DNA of 32,885 bases, taken from assembly GCA_018712945.1 (NCBI GenBank), contig DVFZ01000055.1:1-32885 (forward strand), in the 5' to 3' direction. This document shows positions 7,961-16,328 of the stretch, one piece after another. The DNA is from Candidatus Pullichristensenella stercorigallinarum (GTDB lineage: Bacteria; Bacillota; Clostridia; Christensenellales; Aristaeellaceae). The translations under genes and the position numbers were made by a program. Within the stretch, counting starts at the first letter, position 1. Each line of letters begins with the position of its first letter. The notes beneath the pieces are model-generated. The model searched no databases. It was not told the DNA's origin and saw only the letters and a program-made list of their open reading frames with translations.

Positions 7961-9001
7961 TTACAACTCAATCAGGCAGCCCGACTGCGCCAGCCGGGAA
8001 GCCAGGCGTTCGTCGGCCGCAATCGCGCCCGCGCCGGCCGCCACGTCGTCTTCGGGCGATTCGCCCATGTGTACGGGCATCTTCAAAAGCTCGGAAAGCC
8101 GGTCGCGCAGGCCCTCCAGCCGCGCGCCGCCGCCGGAGAGATACACGCCGCGCTCAAGGATATCCGCCGCCAACTCCGGCGGGGTGTTTTCAAACGCCTC
8201 GCGGATGTTTTCCAGCAGCATTTTCAGCGGAGGCATAATGGCTTTATGGACGTCCAGCTGGGAAATGGACACCGTGGACGGCTTGCCCGTGCGCACGTCG
8301 CGCCCGCGCAAAAGCACGTCCTCCGTCTCGGTAAATCCGGTATTCTTGGCGGAGCCCACGTCGATTTTCAAGTCCTCCGCCGTGCGCTGGCCAATGACCA
8401 GCCCCTTTTCGTTGCGTATGTAGCGGATAATCGCCTCATCCAGCGCCATGCCGCCGGTGCGCGCCGTGCGCGAGGCCACCACGCCGTTCATGGAAATCAC
8501 GGCCACTTCGGTCGTAGAACCGCCGATATTGACCACCATCACGCCCTTGGGCTCGGCAATCGGCACGCCTGCGCCCACCGCCGCCGCCACAGACGAGCGA
8601 ATCAGCGCCGCCCGGCGCGCGCCCAGAGCCTTGACGGCTTCTTCCAGGGCGGCGCGCTCCACGCGCGTCACGCCCAGGCCCATCGAAACCACCACGCGCG
8701 TGCGGTCCAGCGCCCGGCGTCGGCCGATGGCCTTTTCCGAAAGCGCGCGCAGAAGCGTCGTCGTCAATTCGATATCGCCCACAGCGCCGTCCATCACCGG
8801 CGAAAGCAGCACCGCCGCTTGAGGCGTACGGCCCAGCATTTGCCGGGCATCGCGCCCGCAGGCGAGCACGGCGTCGGGATTGTCGCGCGAGGCCAGCACA
8901 TAGCTCGGCTCGCGCAGCACCACGCCCTCGCTCTCCAGAAAAATTGTCACATTGGCGGAGCCTAAGTCAATCCCGACGCCGCCGGATGAAAAAACGCCCA
9001 T
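7961..9001 (-). CDS. mreB: MreB/Mbl-family actin homologue with a degenerate ATP pocket
   Basis: 346 residues, full length for MreB, aligning throughout: phosphate-1 loop GIDLGSAN (10-17), the block around GVMVVNIGGSTTEVAVIS (153-170), EDLKIDVGSA (209-218), TPPELAADILERG and SGGGA near the C-terminus. It should form membrane-associated filaments that guide elongation. Three nucleotide-pocket regions differ from the consensus I know: the Glu-Glu-Pro before AAAIG is Arg-Ser-Ser (135-137), the Asp of DIGGGT is Asn158 (and a Gly is Ser162), and the Asp of GGD is Met185. ATP binding may be kept, but hydrolysis is probably impaired. It is followed by mreC and preceded by maf, as in Bacillus-type operons. 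Confidence 0.9.
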   Translation of the reverse strand: MGVFSSGGVGIDLGSANVTIFLESEGVVLREPSYVLASRDNPDAVLACGRDARQMLGRTPQAAVLLSPVMDGAVGDIELTTTLLRALSEKAIGRRRALDRTRVVVSMGLGVTRVERAALEEAVKALGARRAALIRSSVAAAVGAGVPIAEPKGVMVVNIGGSTTEVAVISMNGVVASRTARTGGMALDEAIIRYIRNEKGLVIGQRTAEDLKIDVGSAKNTGFTETEDVLLRGRDVRTGKPSTVSISQLDVHKAIMPPLKMLLENIREAFENTPPELAADILERGVYLSGGGARLEGLRDRLSELLKMPVHMGESPEDDVAAGAGAIAADERLASRLAQSGCLIEL

Positions 9002-9031
9002 CCGCGCCCCTCCCGCTTGGTTTTCGTCCCC

Positions 9032-9607
9032 TCACTGCGCCTGCGCAAAGGCGCGCAGCATGCGTTCAACATCGTCTACGGGAAAGCCCATCACATTTTC
9101 AAAAGAGCCTTCCAGCCCTTCGACAAACGCGCCCGCGCCGCCCTGTATGCCGTAGGCGCCGGCCTTGTCCATCGGCTCGCCCGTATGGATATAGTCCCAG
9201 ATTTCTTCATCCGAAAGGGCGCGGAAGCGCACCTTTGTTTCGATAACTTCCACCATCTCGCGGCCCGTGGCCGCATCGTGCAGGCACACGCCGGTGAACA
9301 CCTCGTGGGCGCGGCCGGACAGCGCGCGCAGCATCGCGTGGGCGTCGTTTTCATCGGCGGGTTTGCCCAGCGGCTTCCCGTCCAGGGAAACCAGCGTATC
9401 CGAGGCGATGATCACGCCCTGCGCGTAATGCGAAGCCGCCGCGCGCGCCTTGCGCACGGCCAGCGTTTTAACAATGTCCTGCGCATGGCCCTCGACGTGC
9501 TCGTCCACATCCGGCGCGCAAATCTCGAACGTGTACCCCATGCGCCCGAGCAGTTCACGACGGCGTGGCGACGCCGAGGCCAGGATCAGCGCAAATGGCT
9601 GTTCCAT
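9032..9607 (-). CDS. maf: Maf-family nucleotide pyrophosphatase
   Basis: 191 residues, normal for Maf. Family marks are SASPRR near the N-terminus (11-16), the catalytic-site region IIASDTLV, GKPLGKPADENDA and GAYGIQGGAG. Maf proteins hydrolyse non-canonical or canonical nucleoside triphosphates (dTTP/UTP class) to monophosphates and are linked to house-cleaning and septation arrest. The start is ATG 9607, preceded by an AGGGGG stretch; the frame continues upstream without a better site. It is the first gene of the mre operon, the same neighbourhood as in Bacillus. Confidence 0.92.
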   Translation of the reverse strand: MEQPFALILASASPRRRELLGRMGYTFEICAPDVDEHVEGHAQDIVKTLAVRKARAAASHYAQGVIIASDTLVSLDGKPLGKPADENDAHAMLRALSGRAHEVFTGVCLHDAATGREMVEVIETKVRFRALSDEEIWDYIHTGEPMDKAGAYGIQGGAGAFVEGLEGSFENVMGFPVDDVERMLRAFAQAQ

Positions 9608-9665
9608 CCCCGATCGCCCCCTGTTGTATCCTCGCCCGCCGTCCATGCGGCGGCCGTTATCTTTG

Positions 9666-9694
9666 ATTATAGCACATACCTCTGTTATTTGGAA
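9666..9694 (-). promoter_or_regulatory. Likely promoter of the maf-mreBCD-pbp2-rodA operon
   Basis: On the minus strand a perfect TATAAT (9671-9666) lies 17 bases downstream of TTCCAA (9694-9689), a weak -35. The start would be about 50 bases before the maf ATG. The region is AT-rich against a GC-rich background. Confidence 0.6.
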
Positions 9695-9757
9695 AGCAAA
9701 TTCAGGCTATGTTCCCGTTTTGTCACATAATTGCCCGAAGCCTCCCCAGCTTTTTCT

Positions 9758-9967
9758 TCAAAGCAGGGCCAGCGCCCGCGGATAAAGGGTGTCCAGCGCG
9801 CAGCCGCATTTCCCGCAGGCTTCCTGCGCCTGCAAAACGGCTGTTTTCAGCGCCGCACGGCTTTCCTTGCCATCCAGAAAACGTTGCGCCGGCCCGGCCA
9901 GTTCGTCCCAGCCCGAGGCGGCGAAAGTTCCCAAAATTTCCTGCAACTCTTTGCAAATATTTTCCAT
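9758..9967 (-). CDS. Small Cys-containing hypothetical protein, 69 residues
   Basis: Not recognised. Begins at ATG 9967 with GGAGGG about six bases upstream and starts 14 bases after the stop of the flavoprotein gene, so it is probably the last gene of that operon. The sequence is largely helical (ENICKELQEILGTFAASGWDELAGPAQRFLDG in two stretches) and ends in a Cys-rich segment ACGKCGC. The Cys cluster could bind a metal, but a single CxxCxC motif proves nothing. The codon pattern and ribosome site favour a real gene; a longer upstream reading in the same frame overlaps the flavoprotein and is not supported. Confidence 0.55.
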   Translation of the reverse strand: MENICKELQEILGTFAASGWDELAGPAQRFLDGKESRAALKTAVLQAQEACGKCGCALDTLYPRALALL

Positions 9968-9981
9968 TTGGTTCCCTCCGT

Positions 9982-11565
9982 TTACTCCCTTTCTCCCGCC
10001 ATCAGGCGTTCGGCGCACTTCATGCCATCCACCGCCGCGGAGAGGATGCCCCCGGCGTAGCCCGCGCCCTCGCCGCATGGATACAGGCCGCGCACGGCGC
10101 TTTCGCAATTTCCGTCGCGCTCAATGCGCAGGGGAGAACTGGAGCGCGTTTCCGGGCCGGTGAGCACCGCGCCTGGGCTGGCGAAGCCCTTCAGGCGGCG
10201 GTCGAAGATGCGGATGGCCTCGCGCATGCCATGTGCGGCGTAGTCTGGCAGGCAAAGCGACAGGTCGGTATAACAGACGCCGGGACGGTAGCTGGGCTGC
10301 ACATCGCCCGCGCCCGCAGACGCTCTTCCCGCCAGGAAATCGCCGACGCGCTGCGCCGGGGCATGGTAGTTTTCCCCAGCAATTTGGAAAGCGCGCGCCT
10401 CCCATTCGCGCTGGAAGCGCACCCCGGCCAACGGGTCGCCGCCGGGAAAGTCGGCGGGCGAAACCGATACCAGCAAAGCGCTGTTGGCGTTTTCCCCATC
10501 GCGGGCAAAGGGACTCATGCCGTTGGTGACCACGCCGCCTGCTTCCGAAGCCGCCGCCACCACCGTGCCGCCCGGGCACATGCAAAACGTATAGGCGGCG
10601 CGGCCGTCGGGCAAGTGGGCGCTCAAGCGGTATTCCGCCGCGGGCAGGGCCGGGTGGGCGGCGCTTTTGCCGTATTGCGCGCGGTCGATGAGCGATTGCG
10701 GATGCTCGATGCGCGCGCCGATGGAAAACGGCTTTGGCGACATGGGCACGCCCAGCGCATGCAGCATGGCGAATGTATCGCGGGCGCTGTGGCCGACGGC
10801 GAGCAGGACGTTTTCCGTATCAATTTCCAGCCGCTCCCCGCCGCGTTCGCACACCGCGCCGCGCACGCGGCCGTTTTCCACCACGAGATTCGCAAGCCGC
10901 GTTTCAAACAGCACTTCCCCGCCCAGACGGATGATCTCCTCGCGGATGGCGCGCACCACAGCGGGCAAGCGGTCGGTGCCCACATGCGGCCTCGCCTCCC
11001 AGAGAATCTCCTCCGGCGCCCCGAAATGGGCCAGCGTTTCAAGCACCTCGCGGCAGCGCGCGTCCTTGACGCCGGAATTGAGCTTGCCATCGGAAAACGC
11101 GCCCGCGCCGCCTTCTCCGAACTGGACGTTGCTTTCCGGGTCAAGCGCGCCGCCGTTCCAGAAAATATCCACATCCCGGGCGCGCTCGTCCACGCGCCTG
11201 CCGCGCTCCACCACCAGCGGGGCAAGCCCGGCGCGCGCCAGTGTCAAGGCGGCGAACAGACCCGCCGGGCCGAGGCCGACCACCAAAGGACGATGCGCAA
11301 GTACGCGCGGCGCGGGCAACGTGCGCGCCTGCGGCGCGGCGACGCGCTCGCAGCCTTTGGGCAGGTTTTTGAGCGGGCGTTTTGTTTCCACATCCAGCGT
11401 GAGCACAAAGCGTATATCCCCCTTGTCGCGCGCGTCCACCGAGCGCTTGCGCAAAACCACGCGGGCAATCTCCGCCGGGGCGCAGCGAAGCGCCCTCGCG
11501 GCATGGGCGGCGAGGGGTGTTTTTTCGTAATCCAGCGGCAGCTTTAACTGCGTTATGCGTATCAT
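9982..11565 (-). CDS. FAD-dependent dehydrogenase of the COG2509 type
   Basis: 527 residues. An N-terminal domain of about 85 residues with LPLDYEKTPL and RKRSVDARDKGDIRFVLTLDV precedes an FAD-binding Rossmann fold with VVGLGPAGLFAAL (95-107) and VVERG. Other landmarks are NVQFGEGGAGAFSDGKLNSG, CMCPGGTVVAAASEAGGVVTNGMS (in two parts) and a C-terminal LYPCGEGAGYAGGILSAAVDG. This architecture is that of the uncharacterised NAD(FAD)-utilising dehydrogenases widespread in Firmicutes; substrate unknown. ATG 11565 overlaps the stop of the upstream flavoprotein (ATGA), so the two are translationally coupled. The longer upstream reading is a shadow of that gene. Confidence 0.88.
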   Translation of the reverse strand: MIRITQLKLPLDYEKTPLAAHAARALRCAPAEIARVVLRKRSVDARDKGDIRFVLTLDVETKRPLKNLPKGCERVAAPQARTLPAPRVLAHRPLVVGLGPAGLFAALTLARAGLAPLVVERGRRVDERARDVDIFWNGGALDPESNVQFGEGGAGAFSDGKLNSGVKDARCREVLETLAHFGAPEEILWEARPHVGTDRLPAVVRAIREEIIRLGGEVLFETRLANLVVENGRVRGAVCERGGERLEIDTENVLLAVGHSARDTFAMLHALGVPMSPKPFSIGARIEHPQSLIDRAQYGKSAAHPALPAAEYRLSAHLPDGRAAYTFCMCPGGTVVAAASEAGGVVTNGMSPFARDGENANSALLVSVSPADFPGGDPLAGVRFQREWEARAFQIAGENYHAPAQRVGDFLAGRASAGAGDVQPSYRPGVCYTDLSLCLPDYAAHGMREAIRIFDRRLKGFASPGAVLTGPETRSSSPLRIERDGNCESAVRGLYPCGEGAGYAGGILSAAVDGMKCAERLMAGERE

Positions 11566-12728
11566 GCCTTGAGCCTTTCGTCCATCGAACGGGCGGCGAG
11601 CAGGGCCGAAGCCCACGCCCATTGCAGGTTGTAGCCCCCACAGGGGCCGTCCACGTCGAGCATTTCCCCGGCGGCATACAGGCCGGGCACGCGGCGCGCT
11701 TCCAATGTATCGGGGTCGAACTGCGTGCCTTCCAGCCCTCCGGCAGTGACCTGCGCCTGCGCGTAACCGCGCACGCCGTGCACGGGCAGCGTCCAGCCGG
11801 TGAGTACGGTCTCGAGGGCGGAAATCTCCGCCGTGTCCAATTCCCCCGCCGTTTTGGAAAGCGGTATGCCAGCGCTCTTTGTCAACACCTGTCCCACGCG
11901 CCGGGGCACGATGCCGTTCAGGAAATCCTCCATCCGGCGCTTGGGAAGCATTTGCGCGCGCGCGGCCAGCGCCGGCTGCGCCCCGCCCAGAAAATCGATG
12001 GACAGCGTCGCGCCGGGGCGGGCAAAGCGGGACAGCTGCATGGCGGCGATGCCAGAAACGCCATATTCGGTAAAGAGGATTTCGCCGCGCTCCATGTGAC
12101 CTTCCAGAGACAGCACGCATTGCGCGCGCAGTCCCTTGAGCGCGGGCACGCTCTCCGTTTCCAGCGGCGCAAGCGCCGGGGCGCGGCGCGTAAAGCGCAG
12201 GCCCAGCGTCTTGACAAACGGAGCATCCGCAGCGCCCAGTGAGGGCGCGGCCAAACCGCCCGTGGCCAGCAGCGCGCAACGGCCGGCCATCTGCCGCCCG
12301 TCCTCTGCCGTAGCCACCAGATCGCGGGAGAGGGCGCGCACACGGAAGCCGACGACCTCCTCGCCCCCGGCCTCCTGAAGCGACAGGCGCAAAGCGTCCA
12401 GCACCGACGAAGCCGCGTTGCTGGACGGATAAGCGCGTCCTTCCGCGTCCACGCGCGCGGGCACGCCCAAAGAGGCAAAGAATTCCAGCACCCTTGCGGG
12501 CGGGAAGGCGGCAAGCGCGCCCCGGGCGAGGGCGGCGTCGCCAAAGTAATCTTCCGGGGCAGCGCCCGTGTTGGTGAAGTTGCAGCGGCCGTTGCCGGTG
12601 GAGAGCAATTTACGTCCCACGCGCGGCTGCGCCTCCAGCACGGCCACGCGGCGGCCCCGGCGCGACAATGCCACCGCCGCCGCCAGGCCCGCCGCGCCGC
12701 CGCCGATGATGATGGCGTCGTATCTCAC
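11562..12728 (-). CDS. HI0933/YhiN-family flavoprotein
   Basis: 388 residues. The N-terminal dinucleotide-binding motif IIIGGGAAGLAAAVALSRRG (in two parts, 6-25) is followed by the family signature GRKLLSTGNGRCNFTNTG and ends with GPCGGYNLQWAWASA. These are diagnostic of the HI0933-like flavoprotein family (BaiN/YhiN relatives), whose reaction is mostly unknown; a few members act as ene-reductases or dehydrogenases in anaerobes. The start is GTG 12728, overlapping the helD stop as GTGA, with only a weak GGGG upstream, which fits coupling to helD. Its downstream partner is another flavoprotein, so the pair may form a redox unit. Confidence 0.9.
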   Translation of the reverse strand: MRYDAIIIGGGAAGLAAAVALSRRGRRVAVLEAQPRVGRKLLSTGNGRCNFTNTGAAPEDYFGDAALARGALAAFPPARVLEFFASLGVPARVDAEGRAYPSSNAASSVLDALRLSLQEAGGEEVVGFRVRALSRDLVATAEDGRQMAGRCALLATGGLAAPSLGAADAPFVKTLGLRFTRRAPALAPLETESVPALKGLRAQCVLSLEGHMERGEILFTEYGVSGIAAMQLSRFARPGATLSIDFLGGAQPALAARAQMLPKRRMEDFLNGIVPRRVGQVLTKSAGIPLSKTAGELDTAEISALETVLTGWTLPVHGVRGYAQAQVTAGGLEGTQFDPDTLEARRVPGLYAAGEMLDVDGPCGGYNLQWAWASALLAARSMDERLKA

Positions 12729-14866
12729 AGCACAATCCCCAGTTTATCAAGCATTTTTCCGTCGGCCAGCAGAGCCGCCGCGTGCAGGGCGCGCGAACAG
12801 GCCGTGTAGAGCCGGCGGCGCTCGTCGTCCGTAAGCTCCGCATCTGGCCAGGCGACGATTACCGCGTCGAATTCCAGGCCTTTCATCAGGTGGTAGCAGC
12901 CAACCACCGTATCGCCGCTTTCATACTGCTGGTCATCCTCGCCGCCATCGAAGCGGTAGACGTTGGGCAGTTCTTCGCACAGGGAAGCCGCCTGCTTCTG
13001 GGTGCGGGTGATGACGGCGATGGAGTGGTGCCCGGCGGCGCGGAAGTCCGCCAACGCCTTTTGCACGGCTTCGACGCTGTAAGGCGCCACCACGGGCATA
13101 TCCCCCTCGCGGCCAAAGGGCTTGAGCCGCTCCGCGTCGGGCAGGATGGCGTTGCACAGCCGGGCGATGGGCAGCGTAGAGCGGTAGCAACGGCTGAGCG
13201 TGAACACCTTCGCGTCCGGCACGCCGAAGCAATCGCCCCAGTTGGCGCTTTCGCAAGCGTCCATGCCCGGGCAAGTGCGCTGCATCGGGTCGCCCAGCAG
13301 CGTCACATGCGCGTTGGGATGGTACAGCGACAAAAGCGAGAGCGCGGTTTCGGAATAGTCCTGCGCCTCGTCCACGAGCAGGTGGTAAATGCTCTTATCT
13401 GGGGCGGCGAAGCCCAGGCGCACCAGCAGCCAGGCCTCGGCGACGGCGTCCTCCCACCAGGTCAGCCCCGCCTCACAGTTCTCCTTATAGGTTTCGCGCA
13501 GTTCCTTGGGCGCATCGCGCAGCACTTCCGCCAGCAGGCGCGAACCTTTTATATCCAGCATGGCGCGAAGCTGCGCGCGCACCGGCTGCAGGCGCTGCGA
13601 CACGGCCATCTTGCTCACAAACACCAGCTCGCGCCCGTGATAGTGGCCCTCAAACTGCTTTTCATACTGCTTGTACATGCTCGCCTCCCAGCTGGCCATG
13701 CGCGTTTCCAGCGTGGCGCGCACGCGCTCGAGGCGCTGCGCGGAGGTGAGCAGCTTGAATTCATCCTTGTACATGCGCCGCAATTCCTCGCGGCGGATGA
13801 GCATTTTGCCATCCAGCCAGACGTTGGCAAAGTTTGGCCCAAAGGTGGCGAAGGAATCGGCGCACTTGCGCAGTTGTTCCAAAAACGCCTTGCCGCTTTT
13901 GTAGCGCACGGAGGCCATATGCGCCTCGTTGACCGGGTCGAGCAACTTTTCCGCCTGCTTGAGCGGCGATTCGACCTTTTTGCCGAGGATATCCTCGACA
14001 ATTTCATGCAGCGTGCGCGAGCGGATGTTTTCCTCGCCCAGCTCCGGCAACACCGCGGATATGTACTCCGAAAAGGCGCTGCCAGGGGAAAGAATCTGGA
14101 TGCGGCGGGCGTCGAGCGTATCGCGCTGGCGGTACATGAGGAAAGCGGCGCGGTGCATGGCGATGGACGTCTTGCCTGAACCGGCCCCGCCCACCACGGA
14201 AATCACCCGCGCGTTCTCATGCCGGATGGCCGCGGACTGTTCGGCCTGGATGGTGGAAACCACCTGGCGCATGTGGCGGGTAGTGGCGCGGGAAAGCAGG
14301 TCGAGCAGCATTTCATCGTCGATGCTCAACTGCGTATCGACATAATATTTGAGCTGGCCGTCCTCCATGCGGTATTGGCGCTTGAGGCTCATCTGCCCGC
14401 GGATTTCCCCGGAAGGGCTGTCGTAGCGGCAAGGGCCGGGCATGGAATCGTAATACAGCGAACACACCGGGGCGCGCCAATCGTGCACCAGCATTTCGCC
14501 ATGCTCGTCGCGCAGGCTGTACAGGCCGATGACGATCTTCTCGAGCGTCTCCTCCCCTTCTTCGGTGAAATCCACGCGGGCAAAGAAGGGCGTCATCACC
14601 ATGCGCTTATAGCGGGCGGCCAGATCGTCCGTGAAGGATTTGCGCGCCAGATAGCGATCCACCTCGGCGGAAAGCTGCTCAAGGTCCTGCGGCGAAAGCG
14701 CGGTGGGCTTCATGCGCAATTCGTCCCAGGCGTCGGCGACGATCATATGCACGGCCTCGGCATGGCTTTCGGAAATACTCGTGGACTGTTCTATCACCGC
14801 CAGCAGCAATTGCTGCACGCGCTGCGTATACTCCTGTTCGGCGCGAAGCTGTTGTGGATCGTTCAC
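12725..14866 (-). CDS. helD: HelD-like UvrD-family RNA polymerase recycling helicase
   Basis: 713 residues. A helical N-terminal arm (1-75) precedes a split SF1 helicase core: Walker A GGAGSGKTS (226-234), Walker B VDEAQD (498-503), GDPMQR (525-530), SRCYRST (558-564), and C-terminal KGLEFDAVIV and YTACSRA. The large insertion between Walker A and B is typical of HelD, which enters the RNA polymerase channels and releases stalled complexes. The start is GTG 14866, with GGGAGG seven bases upstream; a longer in-frame reading upstream overlaps the MFS gene and has no site. It has its own promoter at 14910-14938 and heads a run of coupled genes. Confidence 0.9.
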   Translation of the reverse strand: MNDPQQLRAEQEYTQRVQQLLLAVIEQSTSISESHAEAVHMIVADAWDELRMKPTALSPQDLEQLSAEVDRYLARKSFTDDLAARYKRMVMTPFFARVDFTEEGEETLEKIVIGLYSLRDEHGEMLVHDWRAPVCSLYYDSMPGPCRYDSPSGEIRGQMSLKRQYRMEDGQLKYYVDTQLSIDDEMLLDLLSRATTRHMRQVVSTIQAEQSAAIRHENARVISVVGGAGSGKTSIAMHRAAFLMYRQRDTLDARRIQILSPGSAFSEYISAVLPELGEENIRSRTLHEIVEDILGKKVESPLKQAEKLLDPVNEAHMASVRYKSGKAFLEQLRKCADSFATFGPNFANVWLDGKMLIRREELRRMYKDEFKLLTSAQRLERVRATLETRMASWEASMYKQYEKQFEGHYHGRELVFVSKMAVSQRLQPVRAQLRAMLDIKGSRLLAEVLRDAPKELRETYKENCEAGLTWWEDAVAEAWLLVRLGFAAPDKSIYHLLVDEAQDYSETALSLLSLYHPNAHVTLLGDPMQRTCPGMDACESANWGDCFGVPDAKVFTLSRCYRSTLPIARLCNAILPDAERLKPFGREGDMPVVAPYSVEAVQKALADFRAAGHHSIAVITRTQKQAASLCEELPNVYRFDGGEDDQQYESGDTVVGCYHLMKGLEFDAVIVAWPDAELTDDERRRLYTACSRALHAAALLADGKMLDKLGIVL

Positions 14867-14909
14867 GTTCGTCCCTCCCTTGCGGCGCGAATGGCAAGCC
14901 GCTTCCTTT

Positions 14910-14938
14910 ATTATAACATATCCCGGCGGGAATTGCAA
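14910..14938 (-). promoter_or_regulatory. Promoter of the helD operon
   Basis: Minus-strand TTGCAA (14938-14933) and TATAAT (14915-14910) are 17 bases apart, with a TG one base before the -10 box (extended -10). The -10 box overlaps the stop codon of the MFS gene. A GCGGC/GCCGC inverted repeat follows in the leader before the helD ribosome site. Confidence 0.75.
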
Positions 14939-16053
14939 AACGCCCCTTTCCACAGCGGGAAAAACAGCAGCAGCGACGCAAAACACACGCACGCGCAGGC
15001 AAAAAAGCCCCCCGCTTCCCCAAAGGCGCGCGCCGCCAAAGCGCCCAGGGCATTGCCCAGCACGCGCGCCAAGCCGTAGCAAAACACGTTGAGCAGCGCC
15101 TGCCCGCTGGCCTGCGCCTCGGGCGCGACCTCGCGGCGGATGTAGAGCGCCATACTCACGGAAATGGCGATGTAGCCCAACCCGTGCAAAAGCTGGGAAA
15201 GCAGCAGCAGGGCGGCGCTCTGGCCAAGAGCCACCAGCAGCCAGCGCGCGCCCAAAGCCAGCGTGGAAATCGCTGCCACGCCCGCCGCGTCCAGGCGCTT
15301 GAACAGGCGGTCGCCCACCAGCAAAAAGGGGATCTCCGCCAGCGCCGCGATCAGGTTCGCCCAGCCCAGCAGCGCCCCGGTCGCCCCGGGCAGCTCCATA
15401 AAGCGCGTGGGAAAGAAGGCGTAAAAATAGCCCATTGTCGCCTGCGCGGGCAGGATGAATGCGAGCATGCGCATGAGGGCACGGTTTTTCAAAAGCCTCA
15501 GCGGATGGGCATCCCCACGCGGGGCTTTGTCCCCGCCGAGCAGGAAGGAGGCCAGCAGCGCCACGAGCATCAGCGCCGAGGCCGTCAGCGCCACCCAACC
15601 CTCCCGTCCGGAGGCGTCAAGGAAAAAGCCGAAGGCCAGCGCCGAGGCCGCGAAGGCCAGCGCGCCCATCAGCCGCGCCGGGCCGAAGGGCTTGCCTTCG
15701 CGCGAGAGGCGTTCCAGGGCCAGCGCGTCGCCGATGGGCTGCACGCCGGTATAGAAAAAACCAAACAGAGTCGCGAGCATAAAAAGGCCGAAAACATCGC
15801 GCGAGAGCGTCTGCAAAAGCAAAAGCGCCGCCGAAACCAGCAAAAGGGCGCGCAAAACGCGCCCTGGACGGCGGGCGCGGTCGGCCGCCGCGCCAAAAAG
15901 CAATTGTCCCGGAACCGAGGCCGCCGCCGCGAGCGCGTATACCGCGCCAATCTGCGCCGCGTCCAGCCCCCGTCCGCGGTAAAACAGGCTCATGTAGCTC
16001 TGGTAGACCGCGTGCGCGAGGTAATACGCGGCCATATACGCCTTGACGCGCAT
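14911..16053 (-). CDS. MFS-family transporter
   Basis: About 380 residues with roughly twelve hydrophobic segments in two halves joined by a short basic loop (GGDKAPRGDAHPLRLLKNRA), the major facilitator fold. The N-terminal segment YMAAYYLAHAVYQSYMSLFY resembles the nucleoside/sugar-proton symporter-like MFS group, but no substrate can be read. The start is uncertain: ATG 16053 is preceded by GGGGGAG very close to it, while GTG 16065 (384 residues) is preceded by AAAAGGAAA. Many Ala and Leu residues reflect the GC-rich background. It lies downstream of spoIIP across a palindrome-rich gap and may have its own transcript. Confidence 0.8.
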   Translation of the reverse strand: MRVKAYMAAYYLAHAVYQSYMSLFYRGRGLDAAQIGAVYALAAAASVPGQLLFGAAADRARRPGRVLRALLLVSAALLLLQTLSRDVFGLFMLATLFGFFYTGVQPIGDALALERLSREGKPFGPARLMGALAFAASALAFGFFLDASGREGWVALTASALMLVALLASFLLGGDKAPRGDAHPLRLLKNRALMRMLAFILPAQATMGYFYAFFPTRFMELPGATGALLGWANLIAALAEIPFLLVGDRLFKRLDAAGVAAISTLALGARWLLVALGQSAALLLLSQLLHGLGYIAISVSMALYIRREVAPEAQASGQALLNVFCYGLARVLGNALGALAARAFGEAGGFFACACVCFASLLLFFPLWKGAFCNSRRDML

Positions 16054-16080
16054 GCGCTCCCCCACTTTCCTTTTCTCCCG

Positions 16081-16318
16081 GCGAAAGGAGAGAGGGCCAA
16101 AGCCCCTTCGCGCTTAAAATCGTCCCCAGCGATAGGTTGAAAGCCCATCGGGTTTTCAAGCCGGCGAAGCCGACCGATTTTGACGATTTGGAAAATCGGC
16201 AAAATTGCCTCGTGTGCGGCGGGGGCGCAGAATCCGCTGGATTCTGCGGTTTCGCCAAAGGCGAAACTGCCACGACTCAAATTGGAAATTTGAGTCGCGC
16301 ATCCGGCGGGAGAGATAC
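16081..16318. repeat. Dense cluster of short perfect inverted repeats
   Basis: Almost this whole gap folds into consecutive hairpins, most with 3-base loops. Examples: 16137-16159 (10-bp stem with one G-T, loop ATC), 16162-16172 (CGGC/GCCG, loop GAA), 16174-16199 (CCGATTTT/AAAATCGG), 16198-16209 (GGCAA/TTGCC), 16226-16248 (10-bp perfect stem, loop GCT), 16249-16267 (GTTTCGCC/GGCGAAAC, loop AAA) and 16273-16297 (11-bp perfect stem, loop GGA). Weaker ones lie at 16081-16111 and 16119-16133, and a GGGAG/CTCCC pair near 16310. No hairpin is followed by a clear T-run on either strand. The stem sequences differ from one another, so it is not a simple tandem repeat. It may be a structured RNA, a 3' processing/stability element or a mobile palindromic repeat. 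Confidence 0.75.
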
Positions 16319-16328
16319 TCCCCCGTCC

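Noticed and set aside
9709..11547. A 612-codon plus-strand frame opposite the COG2509 flavoprotein
   Set aside because: Shadow reading rich in Arg, Ala, His and Gly; the minus strand encodes a clear FAD enzyme.
12725..15598. HelD extended to 957 codons
   Set aside because: The extra N-terminal part overlaps the MFS gene in another frame and has no family similarity; GTG 14866 has a good ribosome site right after a strong promoter.
16081..16318. CRISPR array as explanation for the repeated hairpins
   Set aside because: There are no direct repeats separated by regular spacers and no cas genes; the units are unrelated palindromes.
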